A stretch of DNA of 64,000 bases from Oxyruncus cristatus (taxonomy: Eukaryota > Chordata > Aves > Passeriformes > Cotingidae): NCBI GenBank assembly GCA_013399855.1, contig VXAY01002814.1:776568-840567 (forward strand). Reading direction: 5' to 3'. Made by a program: the position numbers and the translations under genes. The notes under the pieces are model-generated. The model was not told the origin of the DNA. It saw nothing but the letters and a program-made list of their open reading frames with translations, and made no database searches. Of this stretch, positions 1-11,972 are shown piece after piece; position 1 is the first letter of the stretch, and each line of letters starts with the position of its first letter.

Positions 1-1400
1 GCACACATCAAGCTCGGGAAAGTGCCGTTGTATGGGCGTCCTTACATTCCTTTTGTTCTCACTGCAGCCTGGGGCAGCTGCCTGCTGGCCCAGGCCCTGC
101 CACCAGGAAGAGCGGCCGGCGGGCTGTGCTCAGGTCACCTGTCGAGCTCTGACTCAGGACTTGTTATGGCAGCTGGAAATGAGGAAGACCCATCAGGCCT
201 CTTCTGGTGGTTTCAGGAGACACTAAAAAGGGCTCCCTCCTTTAGAACTACTTTGTACTATTTATGCTATATAAGGCATTCCAGCAAAAAATGAACTTGG
301 ACCTATGTATTTTCAATCCGCAAAGCAGATTGGGAAGCTATTGTGACCAAATCCTCAGTGATGTAACACTGACTTCAGCATAACTATCCTGATTTATACC
401 TATCAAAACATAACTATTCTCAAGTGAACAAGTTACACTTTGCCTCCTCTCTCTGGCTATTTTTTTCCTGTGAGCAGTGCCGCACAGTATAATGTTAGAT
501 GTGATGAGGGTCAGCAATAACATAATCACAGATCTGAGGTCTCCAATTTATGCACCTCTGTGTCTTCACCTCATCTCACCAAATGATAACATAAAAGGTT
601 ACGATGTGCAAAGCAAAAAGCCCAAGTTGTTAACTTCCTTAACTTGAAAATATTACATTCCTAAAATTATTGCAAGCACAACATACTTGACATTCTAGAC
701 AGCTGATATGAATGGAAGATAGCATGCAAATATTCTGCAATATAGTGGCATTAATATAATAAAGGCCTTATGCATGTATTCTGTATGACAATGAAACCAG
801 TACATTACCTAACTTGGTGTAATTCCCGTTAGTATTTCAGCTGTACATTAGTGACACTCAAGAAAACTTCTGTTTGGGGGAAAATGATGACCAGTATCTT
901 TCAATTACCCTATGAACCCACGGCAGTGAAGAAACTGAAGCTACTGAATATTGACTGACATTATCTTCTACTTCTCTCTGCCTTTCTAGACAGAAATCCT
1001 GTTCAAAATCTGCCCATAATGAACATATTTCCCTGCAATCTTGAGATATCTGACTGCACTTTATGTCCCGCTGACTTCACCAGCATTATAACTTAGGGTG
1101 TTCACAAACCTTTTGGTGAGAAATTGCAAAAAATTTCATAGAACAAAAATCGTTGGCATGAGAGAATTTCTAGGTGGTCTCACCCAGATGCTCAATCTAG
1201 TAGTACATGCTGTGGGAGCACAGAAGAAACTCTGAAAGCTGACAACATCAGTCAGGTGTATTGCTTCCCTTCGGGGCTGTGTTATAAGGACCATCCATAA
1301 TAGGCCATAGCAACTTCAGAAGGCTTGGAACCGCACATTTTTTGTGGTCTTTCATATTATAGCTGCTAGTGCTAGTTTTGTAGCTTAGGAAGCACAGAGA
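1..1400. other. Noncoding unique DNA with a GC-richer first 250 bases
   Basis: No gene was recognised. Bases 1-250 are clearly richer in G and C than what follows and contain several CpGs near 110-145. An open frame crosses 22-294 on the plus strand, but its composition (Ala, Gly, Leu, Ser) resembles no known protein and it could be chance. A TTCTCACTGCAG stretch near 56-67 looks like a splice acceptor, so the end of an exon from a transcript entering from the left is possible. The rest is AT-rich single-copy sequence with no recognisable repeat. Confidence 0.4.
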
Positions 1401-1413
1401 ATGATACACTGTG

Positions 1414-1446
<33 letters not shown>

Positions 1447-1545
1447 AGGGGNNNNNNNNNNNNNNNNNNNNNNNNNNNNNNNNNNNNNNNNNNNNNNNNN
1501 AGAAAAACTGTGTTAAAAAAAAAAAAAAAAAAAGAGGAAAAAGAG
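1401..1545. repeat. Duplicated A-rich tract flanking an assembly gap
   Basis: Two poly-A runs (1416-1436, 21 A; 1515-1533, 19 A) are each preceded by the same short sequence, ACTGTGTTA, and each followed by GA-rich bases. Between them lie 49 undetermined bases (1452-1500). The arrangement looks like a local duplication whose middle was not resolved, so the gap length is probably nominal. Open frames crossing it are low-complexity Lys or Phe runs and are not genes. Confidence 0.85.
1452..1500. other. Assembly gap (49 N)
   Basis: Forty-nine consecutive undetermined bases inside an A-rich duplicated region. Homopolymers on both sides are the likely cause of the break. Confidence 0.99.
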
Positions 1546-4500
1546 GAGCTCTCCTTTTTCCACACTTAAACACAACTGCAAGTCTCAAAAAAAACAAACC
1601 ATCCTGAAAAGAACTTCTGCTCATGAAAGAAATTATAACAATCTCTTGTATTCCCTTTTCTGCCCTCTCTTGCCTTTTATTACATGCAGCCCCATGTCTC
1701 TCAACATCTTCCTTTGAACCTCTGATTCTTCCTTCTTAATGATATTACCCCCTTCTCAAATTTTCTCCAGAGGTGAGCCCAAGGCAGGCTGTAGAATGAA
1801 TAATCCTGAACTTGATAAACATGTAGTTGCATTGAAACGTATGGCACTGGCCACTTCTGCTTTGCTCTTGCAAACATGACAACCGGCTCCATCACTCAGT
1901 AAGCTTAACTCTAATCTCTGCATTTCCTGAATGCACAAGAACTCTTCTCCATCTTGAATGATGCTGCTGTAGATACTCAGACCTGTGTCACTCTTTCCTT
2001 AGGCCCCTTCATGCCCAGCAGTTAAACCCTATAGATGGTCATACAAGAATTCTACACAGAGGTGCAAAATCTTAAGATATAAAAATCTGTCATTCACTCC
2101 TAGTTGGCATTTGGTAGGTGAGCTGATAACTATCTCATTGCTCTGGCACCAGGGAGAACTGGGATTTGCTGGCCGGGGAAATTGAAGTGGTATCGTTGAA
2201 GACTGCAAGGGGAGGGTCCTATTTCAGTAGGAGGACTGCACTCAATTTACTGAGCAGTTACAACAAAAGAGGAGCAGAGTGGCTTTCAGGGAGAGCCTGA
2301 AACTTGGAAAAAAGGGCAGCTTGGAACAATGCAGAGGTTTTCCTGAAGGAAGGGGAGCCCAAACCAAAGAGTTTAGATGAAGATTTGAAATTCTCGAAGT
2401 TTGAGAACGTTTGGATCTTAGAGGTCTGTCTCATCTTTGTTGCTTTCTTGACTCAAAATACATTGATGCTACCTAAAGTTAATTCAGCTGGGCCTTGCTA
2501 GAAGTGGATTCTCAAATGCATAGTTAAAAGCTGAAATGGCAATACTGAGAAACTGTGTGAGGAGACTGCAGGCATGTCTCAACAGGGAACGGCACAGGGT
2601 CTTAGCAAGCCTGAATCCCAAGAGGGATTGTAGGAGGGCAAGCTGTGAGATGGTCAGGCACTGTACCAACTTAACTCTGCTACACCCGCTTGCTTTGAAA
2701 CTCAAGAAAAAAGGACTAATAGCTGAATAGGGGATCTCAGTCATCCAAACACGGGAGTGGTCTCCTCCACTGGACTGTCATTCTTCTTTTTTTCTCTTTG
2801 TTTTTGATGCCATTTAGCATTTAAACAGGTGGCATTTGAGCAGAATCAGTTTCTACAAACACTGCACCTTATATATTGAGTACAAAAAAGTTATTTCAAA
2901 GGCTGTGTTGCTATGTGATTGCAGAAACAGCAGTGCAGGGAGAAATGTCACCAATAAGAGCCTTTTGAAAATAGAAAACATTTAGCTGTTGTGAGATTAC
3001 TTTTTCTGTTTTCATTGTTTAGAAACATATAAAACGACTGTAGTTCATATCTGCACTTTTGATAGGTTCTGTGACTCACACTGTGATTACACTAGAAATA
3101 TCAAAGAGGGAAAATATACATAACCCATGGTTAGGATTAAATGCGAGTCGCAAATAATCAGTGTTTACAGCACATTTAACCTGGGCGCAGTACAGTTTGT
3201 TCAGATTTTATTTAAGTCTTAATATCCAGTGTTGTGTTTGGAGCACTAAGGGCACCCCTGGCATCAGCAAGGACAGGACTTGCCTGCTGAATGCCAGAGT
3301 TTTGCTGAGCTCAAAAGTCTGGAAGTTCACAAAACAAGAAGCATTTCTTGCCATAATTAAACTGAAAAAAGTATTTGCTTAAAAAAAATAAAAAGTTTTA
3401 ATTACAATTGGCATTTTCAATCCCAGAGCTGGAGGCGGTTGTCTTACTGAAAATTGATGTCCTTCATGGCACTGGTAATAGACGAATCCAGTGGAAAAGC
3501 CCGTAAACAAGTTTCTAGGCGAATTTAATATCGGTTTAACCACTGGAGAAAGCATTTTGGTTGTTACCCTATTATTAAAAGAGGTTGGAAATGGATTCAC
3601 ACACTCTTCTCTGCTGAGTTAATTGTCATATGTTGGCATCATAGACAACATCATTTTTCAGCAACATGGCCACCTCCAGCACTAAGCACACAAATGCCAA
3701 TTGTATTTGAAAACCACTTTTCAGTTCTACTACCCATAAGAACATTTTGTAGTGTATTTGTGATGAAAGATAATTCTTTTTCAAGAACAATAGAACTATT
3801 GGTCTGAGCCAAAGAAATGAGGTTGGAAACCATCTTTTATAATCCATGTGAATTGTCAAACAGATTGATGAGCGATTACTGTTAGGCAAATTTAGGCCCT
3901 GTTTTGAAGGCATGGATATTGGAAACTCACTCTGTGCCACCAAAGAATCTGTGCCTGAGTATGGCTGATGAGCACTCACACTGACCTGCCAGCTCTCAAA
4001 GTACACACATGAATACTGTGGCTAAACTGTGCTGCCCTGCTGCCCTCAGCTTCAGCCCCAGGTGTGGCTCCCGGCAGTCTCTGCTGGGGCTCTGACACCA
4101 GAGGCAGCAGGTCAGGCACCCTAGATGACAACTCTGAGTAAAACCATTTCTATAGCCCGAAGATCTAAAAAAGGGTCTGAAAAAAAGGCCTTGAGCCTAT
4201 GAGTACATTCAGTATGCAGCCAATATTGTATATACATAATACATTTAGTATGCAGAAAATGGACTTTTGCAGTATCTGGCTCTAGGATTTTAGGTGCTTA
4301 CCAGAATAAAGATGGGTGACAATTTCCACCTTACATTTATAACATTCCTGCCCATGTTAGAGATTTAATCAGGACTGAAATAAATAATAAGTGATGCAAT
4401 ACATATGCAGCCAATACAGCTTGCCTGATTAATTAGATGGGGTGAAGAGGTTTAGGGACAGGAAGACTTTCCCCAGCTCTCGTGCTGTCCCTTCTTCACT

Positions 4501-6293
4501 GGCTGCACTCAGTGATTCTCCCTGTGGCACAGAGCTAAAGATGCATTCAGCACAGGGCAGAGCCCAGCGTGCTCTGCAGGGAGGAAGGAAGGACAGAGAA
4601 GACTAGCAGAGTCTTAATGGCATCTCCAGATGTTCCCCATTTCAACTTCTGTATCTGGGAGCTGCTATTTGATCTTTGGCTATGAATTTAAAAAAACCAG
4701 AGACTTTGAGTGAAGTTATTATTGTCTTTTATACTGAATACTGGGCCAATGGCAGGTAAATCGGATGTTCTCGCCTCACCCACTTGCTGTAACATAAAAC
4801 ATGCAGTGTAAATATATGGACTATTTTATATTTTAAACAAATTTGCTGACATGGTGCTCTCACATATTATGAAGCAATATCTGTACTAGTCATAATTCCT
4901 GAAGAGCACATTACCAAATGAGACACACGTGTAGGGTTTTATCCAGTCTGGCAATGGAACTGATTGTACCTAAGTTACCTGGCCAGTAACCGCTGAGCAA
5001 TCAGATAATGTGATGGATTAACATTTCTTAGAAGAGATTTGGCTAAACAAATGTGAATGGCAAAAAGACAAAAGGCAATGTGATCAACCCTCAGACATGC
5101 TATGCTCTCTGAGACAAACAAATGAATAAATTACTCATAGCCCAGTTGTAATCTCACTACTCATCTCAGCTGTATTTGGACCACTACAGTAGCCTAAAAC
5201 TGACCTACTTTAGGAGACAATCAGACAGTTGAGGCCTTTATGTCCTATTACCAATCCCTTGGGACAACAGTCTCCCTTTTTAGTGTTTTATATATGTTTT
5301 AAAAGATGTGCAGTGCCTGGAGTCTAGCATACAGAATCAGTTCTATAGCAATATAGAGAAAAAACCCTATATATAAGGAAGCTTCCAAGGATCATGTTAA
5401 CTGTAATCAGGAAAAACATATAAAAACCAGCTTAAGTTGTACCCTCAGTTGATGCAAACATCATTTTCACTTCATCTAACAATTCAGAAGACAACCTCTT
5501 TCACATCTTTAGAGTTCTAATATTTTAAAAATCTTAATTTACACATTTCACATATTTTTGGGGTTTGCTACACATACTGTAATTTCTGCCCAGACTTCCT
5601 ACAGAGACTGTCAACAGAGTGGCTAACCTGGACCTGAAATGACTTCTTGTTACATGCATTTGAACTTCACTGTTCAAACGAATTAAACTGGATTAAGCAC
5701 AGCCTGCAAGTCGCTGGTGGCGGTGGTTCTGCTGCCAGGAGACTGCTCAGCTGCATTGGAAGAGTCGTGGTCTCTCTGCCTAGACTCTTGGAGGCAATTT
5801 ATACTGTTTGTTTCACCCTTGGAAAGATTCGCAGATGGTCCACATGATACCCCATATTGGTTTTTTGATAAATGAATAACAGGGTTATGCTATAGTAAAT
5901 TATATACTGCATCCAAGGACAGAAGAGCTTCTGTAAGGTGCACCTACCACTCAGCCTTTTTATTTTTGTCTTCTTTTTTTTTTGTTTAGTTTTTATTTCT
6001 TTACTCTTTTTCTGTCTAGGTTCACCCTGTGATCCTATCCTTCCACAGCTCTTATTTCTGTGGAAATAATCACTTCTTTGGCTTGCTTTGTAGATAATTT
6101 ATTGCAATCTTTACACTTGAAAACATGCAAAGCATCTTTTAGGTGGTCCCTCACTATGACTTTGGGAGCAAAGTGGTCTCAGTAGCTGCACCTCACTTAG
6201 TACCTCCACCTAACTTTCAGGCTCTGTTTTGTATCTTGTTTAGTGGCATTAATGTGTGGCATTTATAGGGCATTTATGCAGGCCACCTGTATC
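1546..6293. other. Unique noncoding DNA, no gene recognised
   Basis: AT-rich single-copy sequence. Open frames reach about 126 codons (3626-4006, minus) but show no known domain, no credible start context and no plausible composition. A T-rich stretch (about 5958-6010) is low complexity. Around 4020-4120 the sequence is briefly GC-rich with no recognisable element. Confidence 0.5.
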
Positions 6294-6985
6294 AGGTTCA
6301 ACAGTTCAACAGTCCACAGGGAAAGTGTCATGTCCTGCACTTGAGTCACAACAAGCCCTCTGAACATGCGCCAGCAGTGTGCCCAGGTGTGCTCAGTGAC
6401 ATCCTGAGCTGTATCAGAAATAATGTGGCCAGCAGGACCAGGGCAGTCCCTCTGTACTCAGCACTGGTGCAGCCACACCCGGAGTGCTGTGTCCAGTTCT
6501 GGGCCCCTCACAACAAGGAAGACACTGAGGTGCTGGAGCAGGTCCAGAGAAGGGCAATGGAGCTGGTGAAGGGTCTGGAGCACAAGTCTTATGAAGAGTG
6601 CCTGAGGGAGCTGGGGTTGTTTAGCCTGGAAAAGAGAGGGCTTAAGAGGGACCTTATCACTCTCTACGAAAGTACCTGAAAGGAGGTTGTAGCCAGGTGG
6701 GGGTCAGTCTCTTGTCCCAGGTAACAAGTGACAGGACCAGAGGAAACAGTCTCAAGTTGCACCAGGGGAGGTTTCGATTGGAAATTAGGAGTAATTTCTC
6801 CACTGACAGGGTGGTCAGGTATTGAAAATGGGCTGCCCAGGGAAGTGGTGGAATCATCATCCCTGAAAGTGTTCAAAAGGCACATGGACGTGGCACTTGG
6901 CATATGGTTTAGTGGTAAATACCATGGTGCTGGGTTAGTGGTTGGACTCTATCTTAGAGGTCTTTCCCAACCTTAATTTTAAGGT
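6294..6985 (+). mobile_element. CR1 LINE fragment, avian type, 5'-truncated
   Basis: This is the 3' part of a chicken-repeat-1 non-LTR retrotransposon in plus orientation. The frame over 6341-6679 carries the C-terminal end of ORF2: a block reading [17 protein letters not shown], then [19 protein letters not shown] and [16 protein letters not shown], all typical of CR1. The similarity continues in other frames ([27 protein letters not shown]) to the usual 3' end near 6950-6980, where GGTCTTTCCCAACCTTAA matches the CR1 tail. The terminal 8-bp microsatellite usual for CR1 is missing or decayed. Internal deletions are likely near 6350 and 6395, where consensus text is skipped, and there are frameshifts after 6679. 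The copy is dead: reverse transcriptase and endonuclease are absent. It is the youngest-looking repeat here and the best evidence that the host is a bird. Confidence 0.93.
6341..6679 (+). pseudogene. CR1 ORF2 C-terminal remnant
   Basis: A 112-codon open stretch inside the CR1 copy encodes the region downstream of the reverse transcriptase domain. The first ATG is fortuitous; the intact ORF2 would begin kilobases upstream. The frame ends at 6679, where the family normally continues, and matching residues resume in other frames, so it is a frameshifted relic. Confidence 0.85.
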
Positions 6986-8574
6986 ATAAATGCTTTTTTT
7001 TAGGACATATGACAGCTTTTCCCTTAGGGACACGTGACAACTCAATGGGAAAGCAACAGAAAATCAGGCATTAATCCCATGGGAAGAGCTTGTTCACCAG
7101 GCTCTGAAACAAAAAGTATGGCACAGCCTGGCTCATTAAGAAGCACAAGGAATAACAATGACAATAACTTTAAACTCCTTCATCTTTACAGTGGCAAGTG
7201 GCAGATGTAGTGATGACTATTCTTTCAAGTAGAAGCCATAGCTCACTGCATTAAGGAATATAAATCCATTATCAAAATCAACCAATATGCTTTTCCAAAG
7301 AATGTAGATGCCCAACAAAACTAAGTAAAGTCAGATACTCACAGAACAGAGGCTCTTCACTCCTCTCCCAGGTGGATTGTAGCAGCAGGCAGTGTGAGGC
7401 AGTTCATGACCAGAATAAAACCCAACTCCATTCTATCTTCTGGCCCATGATGAACACCTCCAACCTTGGGAGCCCCCTGCACAATCTCTTATACACAGAG
7501 TAATTACTGTTCATGAGACAACTTATGCCAAGACCTATGAGGCACATATTCTGCTCAGAAAAGGGATTCCCTGTGGTCTGCAGCCCTCTGGCACTGCCAT
7601 GCTGCCTGTGGCACAGCACATGGAAGGTGCTGAGTTTGTCATTCCTGTCTAGAATCAGAAATGCCCACAAAGTCTGCCAAAAGAAAATGAAGAGTTGGCA
7701 AAGCTTGGGAAGAGTGGAAGTTTATATGAATCACATCTTTATTTGTGAGAAGTTTGAGGAAGAACATGATGTCAGGTTAAAACATGTTTGGAAAGGAATG
7801 TAGCTTGCAGGACTAAACTGAAATTAATGTGTGCTTCTACAAACCCTGCTGCAGTTCTTGGCTCCTGTGACTGGAAAAGGGGAGTAAGGACAGTTCTAGA
7901 AATATAAAACCATAGTTCAAATACTGCCAGCTAATACTGTGGTGCATGTATGGGAGAAATAAGAGAGATGAATATTCAGAACTCTAAAAAACACATTCAG
8001 ACCACAAGATGCCCATCCTGTTATTAATAAGCAGTAATGATCCAAAAAAGAGCCACTCTACTAAATATATTCCACTGCATTTTTCTGGCATTTCACAGCA
8101 CTGAAAAGCTCCTATAGTTGCTGTCTGCCACCTTATCTACTGGTAACTAGGCATACTTATTGCCAATTTATGGATTCCTTTTTTTTCAAAATAATTGCAG
8201 AGAGAAGGAGAGAGGATTCTAGGGGAAGCTTCAGAGATAATTCTATAAGGAAGTGACAAAGAGAGAGGGAGGGAGAGCTTTGTCTTCATGAGTGATAATA
8301 CAGTTTTCTCATTCTAATAAAGTTTTTTGTTCAAAGATAAAAGGAAGCAACTTTCAGATAATATAAAAGCATCACCTTACACATGTACAGAATAATATGC
8401 ATTTAGCCTTCTGAAGTAAAAAGAAGCTGGGAAAGGTGCATGAGACAGTTGTTTTTCCCATCTTCTATCAACAAATCTCAAAGGAAAATCCAGGTTACAA
8501 AATCCCAGCCCAGCTACCTTTTCTACAGAATAATCTTTTATTTAAAACAGTTTGTGTTTGGTTTTGCTTTTGGG
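6986..8574. other. Unique noncoding DNA
   Basis: No gene recognised. A purine-rich GA stretch (about 8200-8280) is low complexity. Open frames at 7404-7670 (minus) and 7513-7803 (plus) overlap each other and have no family resemblance. Confidence 0.5.
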
Positions 8575-8607
8575 TTTTTTTTTTTTGTTTGTTTGTTTGT
8601 TTGTTTT
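8575..8607. repeat. T run and (GTTT)n microsatellite
   Basis: Twelve T followed by about five GTTT units. A simple repeat. Confidence 0.9.
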
Positions 8608-9999
8608 TAAATTTTAAATCTGAAAAACATTGGTTTTGATTGGTTTGCATGAAGTTATGGGAGTGCCTCCTTCCTAAATTTGTCCACATTAAACTTTGAA
8701 AAGGATGATGTGGGAACGATCCATAGAGAGAAAAGCCTGTGTTTCATTTTGCCCATAAATGGAACTGGATGCATGGCACTGGATTATGTGGAATGTACAC
8801 GGGATCCTGCTTACACAGCCCGTGCACAAACTCTAAATGTTTGCAGGCACAGTTGAAAGTGAGCTTTGCTAAGAGCGGATGTTTCTCTTCTGTATGTCAT
8901 ACAACAGGAATCCCAATCCCATTAGTAGCTTTACATCACAGCAGACTGGTACTGCATTAAAACTTTTCTGACACGGAGAACAGTTCTGGGATAAGATGAC
9001 ACGCAGGATGCCTTTCAGAAGAGCATCATTTATTCTCCAGCCCCCTTTTTTTATAGATAATTTCACTAAACTTACTATGCAGTAGTATGGCACAATAATG
9101 AGAATACTCATAATGCAGAAAACCTCTTGTTGCTGAATACTGACATTACCGGTCTGAAAGGACCTGTTCCCGGAAAATCATGGTTACCTTTCCATTTACA
9201 GAGAACATCCTGCTTAGTTTTTCTGGGACCTTGGACTGAATTTTGACTTTGCTTGTACCAGCTCTGCCTGTCTGCCCTCAATCAAAGTTTACACCAACAT
9301 TTCTGAAAGGCTCATTCGCTCTCACTTGCATTGTAGTTCAGCACAATAGGTGATTTAAACTTCTTCTGATTTGACAAAGGTATGACTTAGCTGGTGTGGC
9401 AATATGATCTGATACATTACTTATAGGTGCACTGTTGTTTCTCCTAAAGCCCAACATTTACAAAAGGACCATCTAAATAATTACCTCTGTTATTGTTCTA
9501 AAATACCATTTGATTGGCACATACAAGATGCAGATTTCATCCTGAACTCCTTATCTCTCCGCCTCCTTGATCAAGGAGTTGGGACACTGTGTGCAAGACC
9601 ACTTCCACAGCAATGCTCTCACATGAGCTATGGGGGAACTAGTATTTTACTAAACAATAACCCACCATTGAACCCTCCTGGGTCCTGTTCCAGGTCTTCT
9701 TGGAAGGCACCAGTGTGGATATTGCAAAGGAGAGTAACATAAAACTGAGGTCTGAGAACGGCTCCAAGCAATCAAGTCCTTTCTGTCACTGCAGTTAAGG
9801 CTCATTCTAATCCTCCTTAAATTGCTGCACAGGTGTTACAATGCCTGGTTTACAGCCACCCTGTCTTGCCCTCCTCACATGAACTATACCCTTTCCTGAA
9901 GTGCACCTGGGCTCACAGCACTTGAGCACACAAAACCTCCTGTGAAAACTCGCAGCAAACAAACACTGTATACAGTAATCCAGAAGGAATAAACCTAAC
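8608..9999. other. Unique noncoding DNA
   Basis: Single-copy sequence without a recognisable gene or repeat. Short open frames only. Confidence 0.5.
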
Positions 10000-10210
10000 A
10001 GTTACTGCTTGATATTTGAACATCGTTTAATGAGTGCCCAGAATTCATCTGTAAATGCACATTGTTAATTTAGGGCCTGCTATTCATTAATTAGAGGCTT
10101 AGTGGCAAGTGCCATTGAGCTATCTGCAATGTTTAAGGTTACATCAAGCCCTAGTAAATGGCCTGCTGATAAGAAGATGCATCCATCTTCATTACTTGGC
10201 CACTCCTGTC
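10000..10210. promoter_or_regulatory. Candidate conserved noncoding element
   Basis: A stretch of non-repetitive DNA with a dense series of homeodomain-type cores: TTTAATGAG near 10026, GTTAATTTAG near 10065 and a CATTAATTAGAGG run near 10085-10097. CTGATAAG near 10168 resembles a GATA site. It has no open frame of note. This texture is typical of developmental enhancers in vertebrate gene deserts. Conservation was not tested, so this is inference. Confidence 0.35.
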
Positions 10211-11947
10211 TGAGTTTGCTCTGCTTCCTGTAAGGGCTATGTCACTTGGAACTGAAGAATTAAACTTTTATCCAAACCAGATTCTGCACTTTCACCTCTT
10301 TTTATTCCTTGAGTAGTTCCAATTTATTTTACTTAAATGACATTGGATTACCTAACATGGAGAGGAGCAGTAACTTAACCTAAAACAGTCGGCAGATCTT
10401 TAGTTCTGGGATAGAGTGTTGCAGTGGGTTAACATTTATAGAAACCGTTACATTTATATTTCATCTGATACTGGTCTCAGTGTAAAGAAAAAGTTTCTCA
10501 TTTTTCTTCTCATAAGGTTACAACTTAGATAGGATAAAACCCCAGAAAAACACAGGAAATTAATTTTAAATCTGAAGAATAAATGTCCCTTTTTTTAAAG
10601 TTTACTTTTGCAAATGTATCATGCAAGGCAATCATAATTCAAGTGCAATAATTCACAAAGAGCATAAAGACATTTCCATGTAAATTCTCAGGTACACATA
10701 TATGTGTTCATCCAGGGGAAGATCAATGCAGCTAGTTTTCCCCTGCTTTCTATTAAACATGCTCTATTTTGAGCAATAATGCTACTTTCCGAGTTTGGGG
10801 AGATGTAGTTGAACCTAATCATGAACTTCTTAAACTCACTGTTTCCCCTTAAAACTACAAGTATGAGAACTTAAAATAGACAAGCAACCTCTCTTGGCAG
10901 ATGGTCTTTTTAAGTAGCTGCTGCTAGGTAGATGTAATGCTACCTGGCATGGTTGTTTAACACATTAGGGTGCTCACAGGTATAGCCTTTTGCTCTCGTG
11001 AAACCATTTTAAGCATTTAAGTTCAATTTTAAGCATCGCTGCTTGGGAAAGGTAATTGTAATCACAGTGTAAAGCAAGTTTCTGGGTGTTGATGCTTAAA
11101 CTGCGTGTGTACGTAGGAAGTGAAGAGAAGGAGAGGGTGTTTGTTGCAATGATATCTCCAGGGAGAGTACCAGAAAGCCCTTATACCTTCGAGCTGGCAC
11201 ACTTACCACAGACTGGCAGTATAGATGGCAGGTTTCACTGGGGAAAAGCCTTTCTGGGTGTTACTGCTTGGTGTGCACACTGCCAGCTGGTTCAGAAAGC
11301 TTATATACCCTTTGCACATGTAAGCCAGTAAAGGAAACACCAGCTAACACAGGGCAGGCACATGTAGGGACCATGGCTATGGCCAGTGCAGCACTGAATC
11401 TGCTCTGCCAGGCTGGTGACACAAAGAACACACCATTGACTCCATGGGAGTTGTAGTGACTGTGAGATATCCATCCCTCACCCCACCATCTAAGACACAT
11501 AAAGCTACCAAATCGTGGTCAATAGCAACTTTTACATTTACAATCAAATTCCAGGAGTTTTAGTTGTGCTCATGTATCATTCTTCCATTAGCCTGCATCT
11601 TCATTAGATACTAAATGAGAAAATAAAACTGAAAGGGTGGGAAGAAAAGACAAAGCAGACATAAAGCTTGCTTTGCGACATTTAGACACAAAGTTATCTA
11701 CATTACCCATGATTGAAACAGACAATCTTAAGCTGAGTATTTCTTAAATTTACCAGAAGGATGAGCTGGACTCCTGAGGTAAGTGCTCTTTGAAGCTAAT
11801 GTGCCACTGTACAAAGAAAGCTTTTTTTTTTTCCCTTTGAAAAGATAAAGCTAATATTGTGGCAGCACAGGTTACAATGCTGCCACTGAAATGGAGGTCA
11901 AAGCTGAAGGATCTTTACAAGCAGAAAGCTAGATAGAGGTATTTTAA

Positions 11948-11972
11948 TTTTTTTTTTATTATTATTATTATT
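11948..11972. repeat. T run and (ATT)n microsatellite
   Basis: About ten T followed by five ATT units. Confidence 0.9.

Noticed and set aside
1248..1624. Open frames crossing the assembly gap
   Set aside because: They consist of homopolymer translations and unknown residues.
3626..4006. 126-codon open frame on the minus strand
   Set aside because: No domain, nested frame in another phase, no promoter or splice support.
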